DNA of 17,339 nt from positions 1-17,339 of the forward strand of contig DAIOHQ010000088.1 of assembly GCA_036744635.1 (NCBI GenBank), written 5' to 3'. The notes beneath the pieces are model-generated. The model was given only the letters and a program-made list of their open reading frames with translations, was not told the origin of the DNA and made no database searches. This DNA is from DAIOHQ01 sp036744635 (GTDB lineage: Bacteria > Planctomycetota > Phycisphaerae > Tepidisphaerales > Tepidisphaeraceae). The first letter of the stretch is position 1; every line of letters begins with the position of its first letter. Made by a program: the position numbers and the translations under genes. Positions 13,439 to 17,339 of the stretch are shown here, in pieces.

Positions 13439-14719
13439 TCATGCGACAGCCATGGCTGCTGGTGCTCGATTGGCATGCACTGGCTTGATTTTGGCCTCGG
13501 CAATTGGCTCATTATGCTCCCAGGTTGTACCACGCCGCTCAACGGCTGGACCCATCTTCGCAAGTTCCTCAAAGCGATCGTAATTCTTCCGAATGCGTTC
13601 GTTCAGCGGGTCCAGGTTTACGGCGGCTTGGAAGTTTGCCTGCACCACCGCGTCAGGTTCCCGCAACTCGAATTGGGAGATCGCGATCCATTGCACGACC
13701 ACAGCCAGTGTGCGCGGGTTCTGTGTCATGGTCATTATCTTCTGACACAGGGCAACGCACCGCGTGTAATCGCCGTGAGTCAACGAGTGTTGCGCGAGAT
13801 GCAGGTATGGTGCGAGCATGGTCGTGTTGTTCGCCACAGCCCGCTCGAAGTCCGAGATGGCTCCCGCCAGATCAGCGCCAAGAAGCAACAGCCCTCGGCC
13901 TACCAATGCAGGGTCACTGTCTGGATCGATCTGAAGCGCCTTGTCATAGGAGGCCCTTGCCTCTGCATGTTGGCCGAGTGCCTCGTAGCACAGCGCCAAC
14001 GTGACATGGGCAGAAGTCTGTACGACATGAGAAACGACACTTTCGGCTTCCTTGCCGACGGCGCGCCGAAGTACATCTATAACGCGCGAGTAGACTGCAT
14101 TGGCCTCGCGGTCGGGCAGGTGACGAGCGGAGCGGTACAAGACATTCCCGGCCTCCACGAGCAAGCCAGGCGCGGATTTGGGGTCACGAATATAGGCGTC
14201 GGCCTGTTCCAACGCCTCGCCAAACCGCTTCATCTTGAACAGCAATTCTGTAAGGAGCAGCTTGTACGTGACGCTGGACGGGTCGAGCCTGGTTGCGTGC
14301 TGCAAGAAGAGGTATGCCGTATCGAGATGCCCCAGTTCCTCGTATGCGCGCGCTCGCAAATACGCCACGTGCGCCGGCGGAAAGAACGGAGTCCCATGGC
14401 GAAAGAGTGCCAGTGCCCGCTCCCAGTCCTGGTTCTCCCAAGCTGCCTTCAAATCTTGACTGACTTGCTGGGGACTCATCCGCACGTCCGCAGGCTCGTA
14501 GACCTCGTCCCCTTGCAGCACGTAAAGGTCTGCCGACAGCCCGTCCAAACGCGCGCGTTCTTCTCGGGATAGCTCAGCCTCGGGACGCTCCATTTGGTCG
14601 CGCACGGCGTCTGCTTCGGTAGAGTCGCCTTTGCCGTCTGCTATGAGGGCATGAAGCTGCTTCAGCAGGGTTTCGTATTCGACATAGTACGGGTTGTCTG
14701 CTAATCGCGGTCGGCTCAT
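13439..14719 (-). CDS. Tetratricopeptide-repeat protein, partner of the Tse2-like gene
   Basis: This 426-aa cytoplasmic protein has no signal peptide. The N-terminal 85 residues form a charged helical domain (NPYYVEYETLLKQLHALI, then ARLDGLSADLYVLQG) that recurs, as far as I recall, in a family of TPR proteins. TPR-like helix pairs follow over about residues 90-370, for example AWENQDWERALALFR, YLRARAYEELGHLDTAY and LALCYEALGQHAEARASYDKAL. The start ATG 14719 has AGAGGA 7 nt upstream and overlaps the TGA of the preceding gene as ATGA. The base composition is visibly less GC-rich than the flanking genes, which hints at later acquisition. It could be a binding partner, chaperone or immunity factor for the upstream product. 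That is inference from coupling only. Confidence 0.8.
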   Translation of the reverse strand: MSRPRLADNPYYVEYETLLKQLHALIADGKGDSTEADAVRDQMERPEAELSREERARLDGLSADLYVLQGDEVYEPADVRMSPQQVSQDLKAAWENQDWERALALFRHGTPFFPPAHVAYLRARAYEELGHLDTAYLFLQHATRLDPSSVTYKLLLTELLFKMKRFGEALEQADAYIRDPKSAPGLLVEAGNVLYRSARHLPDREANAVYSRVIDVLRRAVGKEAESVVSHVVQTSAHVTLALCYEALGQHAEARASYDKALQIDPDSDPALVGRGLLLLGADLAGAISDFERAVANNTTMLAPYLHLAQHSLTHGDYTRCVALCQKIMTMTQNPRTLAVVVQWIAISQFELREPDAVVQANFQAAVNLDPLNERIRKNYDRFEELAKMGPAVERRGTTWEHNEPIAEAKIKPVHANRAPAAMAVA

Positions 14720-15177
14720 GGAATATTCCTCTCATCAACCTGCCACTGATCCCGTGTGGCTTCCAGAGCCGCTCTGTAACTCTGGAGACTCATTTCCGCG
14801 TCTGGTTCGACGAAACCATGACCGTTGTCCTCAGGATCGGGCCGTAGCGCCAGCTTGTCTGCTATCTCCGACGCGACAAATGCTCCGTCACCCATTGCCC
14901 AAGCGGACAGATTGTCGTTTCCGGCCGCTTTTGGGGCGATCTGCCGCAGTCGCCGGGGAATCATGCGAGCGGGCAGACGGCTGAGTAGTACCGACAGGGA
15001 TGGCGAAACCGACATCCCACCTGTTGCCGGAGTGACATCTCCCTTGCCATCCGGCACGATGTCCGGCGCGGGATCGTTCGGCCCACTAGCCGTGCGTACC
15101 CCCAATGTCGTGGCACTCGGGCCCACCGCTGGGCGCTCATTCTCCATCCTCATCACGCGGTGGATTCTGGGCATCAC
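14716..15177 (-). CDS. Tse2-like (ADP-ribosyltransferase-fold toxin family) small protein
   Basis: This 153-aa protein starts at GTG 15177; ATG 15174, 15153 and 15147 are alternatives, and none has a well-spaced Shine-Dalgarno sequence. Residues 37-57 read APDIV, a Gly/Asp stretch, then TGGMSV. As I remember it, this pattern is shared with the Tse2 type VI effector (APDIV...TGGTSV). The C-terminal part LRPDP...HGFVEP (111-125) and MSLQSYRAALEATRDQW (129-145) matches my memory of the Tse2-family ADP-ribosyltransferase-like domain in non-secreted homologues. There is no signal peptide or membrane helix. It is the first gene of a two-gene operon with its own promoter. Toxin activity is not shown by the sequence, and a structural or regulatory use of the fold is equally possible. 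Confidence 0.6.
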   Translation of the reverse strand: MMPRIHRVMRMENERPAVGPSATTLGVRTASGPNDPAPDIVPDGKGDVTPATGGMSVSPSLSVLLSRLPARMIPRRLRQIAPKAAGNDNLSAWAMGDGAFVASEIADKLALRPDPEDNGHGFVEPDAEMSLQSYRAALEATRDQWQVDERNIP

Positions 15178-15220
15178 GTACTCAAGCTTGCTGCGTCCTC
15201 ACCTTCCGCTCTAATAATCG

Positions 15221-15249
15221 ATTCTAGGCCGGTTTCCCGACGGACACAA
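15221..15249 (-). promoter_or_regulatory. Putative promoter of the Tse2-like/TPR operon
   Basis: On the minus strand TTGTGT (15249-15244) and TAGAAT (15226-15221, 5 of 6 to -10) are 17 nt apart. The leader would be about 37 nt and contains a GGAAGGTGAGGA tract about 18 nt before the GTG start. The 232 nt between this operon and the next gene hold nothing else I can support. Confidence 0.5.
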
Positions 15250-15409
15250 CACTGCAAGCGATGTTCGTTTGCTTGTCGTCACCGAACCAATCCGCGCTAT
15301 CCGGCGCAAGCCTTCGCAATCTCGCGCCTTGTCCACGAACACGATCGTGCGAAGCAGCAGGAACTTACGCAGTGAGAATTTCGGTTCGGCGATCATGAGA
15401 TTCTCTGGC

Positions 15410-15985
15410 CTACATCAACTCAAAGAACGACTCATCACCGAGATGCGGCAGGTAGCGGGCGGCAAGTTCCTCAAGCGGGCCGCTGCCGCCCATCAGCATG
15501 TGCCAGTTGTCGATCGATCCAAGAAAGCACCAGCGGGAAGCGGAGAAATTGCGCCGGGTTCCGTCCAGCAGCTCGAATCGGAACATGCGATGATAGCGCT
15601 GGTCCTGTTCGAGTTGCCGCCGCGCGGCCTCGCGGTCGCCGGCGCCTAACCGGTCCAGGAACCTGGATTCTTCGTCAGCGTCGCCGGCATAGACTACGAT
15701 ATCGTTTTTCTCGACCTCCACGATCACATGTGGCGTCTTCGCCAGCTTCCGCGCCAGCTTCTTGACCAGCTCCAGTTCTTCGGGCGCAACCAGGGTCGGT
15801 TTGATCTTGCGCACATAGACCTGGGCGTCCGATGGTTCCTCCCAAATTTCGTATCCATCTGTGAGCGCATCCACCGGCTGCGCGGGCGAGGTCATCGACA
15901 TGTAATAATGCCGCCGCCCAGTCTTGGTCGTTCCCGAATGCAGATAGTACGTTTGGCCCTTCCGATTGGTGTATTCAACCGCCAT
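15410..15985 (-). CDS. Conserved hypothetical protein (YTNRKGQTYYLHSG family)
   Basis: I place the start at ATG 15985 (191 aa), because a -10-like TATGAT ends 7 nt upstream and upstream in-frame Met codons run back into the opposite gene. The sequence opens MAVEYTNRKGQTYYLHSGTT and continues with TGRRHYYMSM, DGYEIWEEP, AQVYVRKI and a Lys-rich helical segment. I recall this N-terminal pattern in scattered hypothetical proteins, but no domain name or function comes with it. The C-terminal half is acidic and ends DESFFELM. It is soluble, with no signal peptide. It is divergent from the 16077 gene with 91 nt between the starts. Confidence 0.7.
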   Translation of the reverse strand: MAVEYTNRKGQTYYLHSGTTKTGRRHYYMSMTSPAQPVDALTDGYEIWEEPSDAQVYVRKIKPTLVAPEELELVKKLARKLAKTPHVIVEVEKNDIVVYAGDADEESRFLDRLGAGDREAARRQLEQDQRYHRMFRFELLDGTRRNFSASRWCFLGSIDNWHMLMGGSGPLEELAARYLPHLGDESFFELM

Positions 15986-15992
15986 GTTGAAT

Positions 15993-16022
15993 ATCATACC
16001 AACCCGTGCTGACCACCGTAAA
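15993..16022 (-). promoter_or_regulatory. Putative promoter of the 15985 gene (leaderless)
   Basis: On the minus strand TTTACG (16022-16017, 4 of 6) and TATGAT (15998-15993, 5 of 6) are 18 nt apart. The -10 box ends 7 nt before ATG 15985, which again predicts a leaderless transcript without a Shine-Dalgarno sequence. Confidence 0.45.
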
Positions 16023-16076
16023 ACGTCCAGGACGACGGTTGGTTTATTCCTTGAATCCATCCAGCGAAAGGCGATC

Positions 16077-16370
16077 ATGAAATTTCGGGTCATGGGACAG
16101 AATCGGGAAACCGGGGCGCGGGCGACTATGGAATTTGAGGCCGAGAGCAAGGCGACGGCCGAGCGCAAGGCGACGCAGGCGGGCATGTCGGTGCATCGCG
16201 TCGAAGACATCAGCGACGGCAGCGCTCCCAAGGCGGGAATCGTGGCCGGCGGGACCGGCGGGGCGCGGACGGGCGTGCATCCGCTGATCAAGCTGCTGGC
16301 GGTCGTGATCGTTCTGGCGGCGGTGATTTATTTCCTCTGGCCGCGCCTCAGGCACCTGCTGGGAAGATAG
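16077..16370 (+). CDS. Small tail-anchored membrane protein
   Basis: The start ATG 16077 (97 aa) has AAAGG 5 nt upstream. Earlier in-frame Met codons overlap the divergent gene. Residues 1-45 (MKFRVMGQNRETGARATMEF, then EAESKATAERKATQAGMSV) form a small alpha/beta domain resembling the short N-terminal module seen in GspF/PilC-like proteins, where EA...A...G precedes a V-x-x-V strand. A Gly-rich linker and one membrane helix (about 70-89) with a basic end (RLRHLLGR) follow, so it is probably anchored by its C-terminus. The function is unknown. Confidence 0.75.
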   Translation: MKFRVMGQNRETGARATMEFEAESKATAERKATQAGMSVHRVEDISDGSAPKAGIVAGGTGGARTGVHPLIKLLAVVIVLAAVIYFLWPRLRHLLGR

Positions 16371-16453
16371 TGGCGGCACCAGCGGATCGTGTGCAACTTT
16401 TGGCGATCTGGGCCGTATTGCTTGCGGGGACACCCGAATTTTGGAGATGAGCG

Positions 16454-17182
16454 ATGCGCAGGATGGTATTGACGACGGCGGCGATGTTGGGATTTTCCGC
16501 GGCGGTTATGGCGGCGGATACGACGGCGGCGCCGGCAACGCAACCAACGACGGCGCCGGCCACGCAGCCCGCGGCCGATGTTACCTTGCAGGCGTCCAAG
16601 CTGATCGAGAAGCTGGGCGATCCCGATGCCCAGGTGCGCGAGAAGGCGGCAGCGCAGTTGAAGAAGATGGGCAAGCCCGCCCTGACAGCGCTCAAGGAGC
16701 AGGCGGACAATCCGGATATCGAGGTCGCCTCGCGCGTCAAGGAACTGATCGAGACCATCGAGAATCCGCCCAAACCAGTGGCAGTCAATCCCGCCGGCCA
16801 ACAGCAAATCGTGTTCGGCGGCGGGCAGGGGCAAGTGACGATCCATATTCAGACCAGGGTGGTTGCCGGGGGCGGCGCTGCCGGTGGAAATGTGGTGCAG
16901 GTAGTTGGCGGCGATGCCGGCAGCGTCACAACCGTCCAGCGCGACGGCAAGACGACCACGGTGACCGAGGGCAAGGAGGGCATTCAGATGACCGTCACTG
17001 AACAGCAGGATGGCAAGGATGTAACCAAGACCTACAAGGCCAAGGATGCCGAGGATTTGAAGAAGAAGGATGCCGAGGCCTACAAGCTCTATGACAGCGT
17101 GAAGGGGAACGGCGAGATGCACCTTCAGTTGAATGTGACCGGCAATGCCCAGCCCCAGCCGGCGACCAAACCGGCGGAATGA
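16454..17182 (+). CDS. Secreted protein with HEAT-like repeat
   Basis: This 242-aa protein starts at ATG 16454 with GGAG 7 nt upstream. It has a signal peptide (about 1-21, ending VMAA), a Thr/Ala/Pro spacer with a repeated APATQP unit, and a HEAT-like helical pair at about 47-103 (LIEKLGDPDAQVREKAAAQLKKMGKPAL). A Gly- and Val-rich beta region (QIVFGGGQGQVTIHIQTRV, VVQVVGGDAGSVTTVQRDGK) and a Lys-rich charged tail end it. It is probably periplasmic or surface-exposed. HEAT repeats usually mediate protein binding, and no enzymatic motif is visible. I do not recognise a named family. Confidence 0.8.
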   Translation: MRRMVLTTAAMLGFSAAVMAADTTAAPATQPTTAPATQPAADVTLQASKLIEKLGDPDAQVREKAAAQLKKMGKPALTALKEQADNPDIEVASRVKELIETIENPPKPVAVNPAGQQQIVFGGGQGQVTIHIQTRVVAGGGAAGGNVVQVVGGDAGSVTTVQRDGKTTTVTEGKEGIQMTVTEQQDGKDVTKTYKAKDAEDLKKKDAEAYKLYDSVKGNGEMHLQLNVTGNAQPQPATKPAE

Positions 17183-17227
17183 GCGCAGCGGCGGGTGCGC
17201 GACACTTTAGGCGGCTTTACCTTGCTT

Positions 17228-17339
17228 TGGTGGGGCAGACATTCTTGTCTGTCATGGCTGGATGAGCGGTAGGTGTACTCAATCCTGGTGGGGCAGACAT
17301 TCTTGTCTGTCATGGCTGGATGAGCGGCAGGTGTACTCA
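17228..17339. repeat. 58-bp tandem repeat with internal hairpins, runs off the window
   Basis: Unit 1 (17228-17285) and unit 2 (17286-17339, cut by the window end) differ at one base over 54 shared positions. Each carries the perfect hairpin CAGACA-TTCT-TGTCTG (17236-17251 and 17294-17309). The near identity means recent duplication. The array may continue beyond the window. Confidence 0.85.

Noticed and set aside
13400..14572. 390-codon plus-strand frame opposite the TPR gene
   Set aside because: The minus strand carries TPR motifs, a Shine-Dalgarno sequence and an ATGA overlap. The plus-strand product has no recognisable domain.
13233..15177. tRNA-Arg as integration site of a mobile island carrying the Tse2-like/TPR pair
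   Set aside because: The pair lies on the 5' side of the tRNA, whereas integrases normally use the 3' end. No integrase and no repeated tRNA 3' fragment is visible.
15211..15396. Small minus-strand frame (61 codons) between the Tse2-like gene and the 15410 gene
   Set aside because: It contains the putative promoter of the operon and ends next to its transcription start. It shows no motif or Shine-Dalgarno sequence.
17228..17339. CRISPR array
   Set aside because: The units are directly adjacent and nearly identical over their whole length, with no variable spacers and no cas genes.

Overview
The window looks like a piece of a GC-rich chromosome from a planctomycete-like bacterium, possibly Phycisphaerae. 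This rests on the mix of genes (trypsin-like proteins with TPR-like regions, zinc-ribbon membrane proteins, a HEAT-like secreted protein, a HemQ-family protein) and on several families of short palindromic repeats. It is an inference, because no marker gene fixes the lineage.

Layout. 1-2154: polX, a bifunctional DNA polymerase X/PHP protein whose interdomain linker carries an in-frame double-hairpin repeat. 2276-6994: two paralogous envelope proteins with a helical TPR-like region and a degenerate trypsin/HtrA-like domain, separated by a 29-bp perfect inverted repeat. 7122-8202: galU on the minus strand with its own promoter and terminator. 8300-11071: a small zinc-ribbon membrane protein with a problematic start, then an apparent operon of a metallo-beta-lactamase-fold hydrolase, a methyltransferase (ATGA overlap) and a HemQ/chlorite-dismutase-family protein. 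11127-11590: a degenerate inverted repeat, then rpmA (ribosomal protein L27) alone, with a hairpin plus T-rich tract in its leader. 11625-13157 minus: two abutting paralogous membrane proteins. 13233-13306 minus: tRNA-Arg(CCT). 13439-15177 minus: a visibly less GC-rich two-gene operon, a small Tse2-like protein followed by a TPR protein with a 4-nt overlap. 15410-15985 minus and 16077-16370 plus: two divergent small genes. 16454-17182: a secreted HEAT-like protein. 17228-17339: a 58-bp tandem repeat that runs off the window.

How the parts relate. Core functions are DNA repair (polX), UDP-glucose supply (galU), haem synthesis (HemQ family) and translation (rpmA, tRNA-Arg). The accessory content is the pseudoprotease pair, the tandem membrane pair and the Tse2-like/TPR pair. 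Several genes have a sigma70-like promoter whose -10 box lies 6-12 nt from the start codon and lack a Shine-Dalgarno sequence, so leaderless or nearly leaderless transcripts appear common here. The best candidates for an undescribed system are the Tse2-like/TPR operon and the pseudoprotease pair. The most unusual sequence event is the palindromic repeat embedded in polX.
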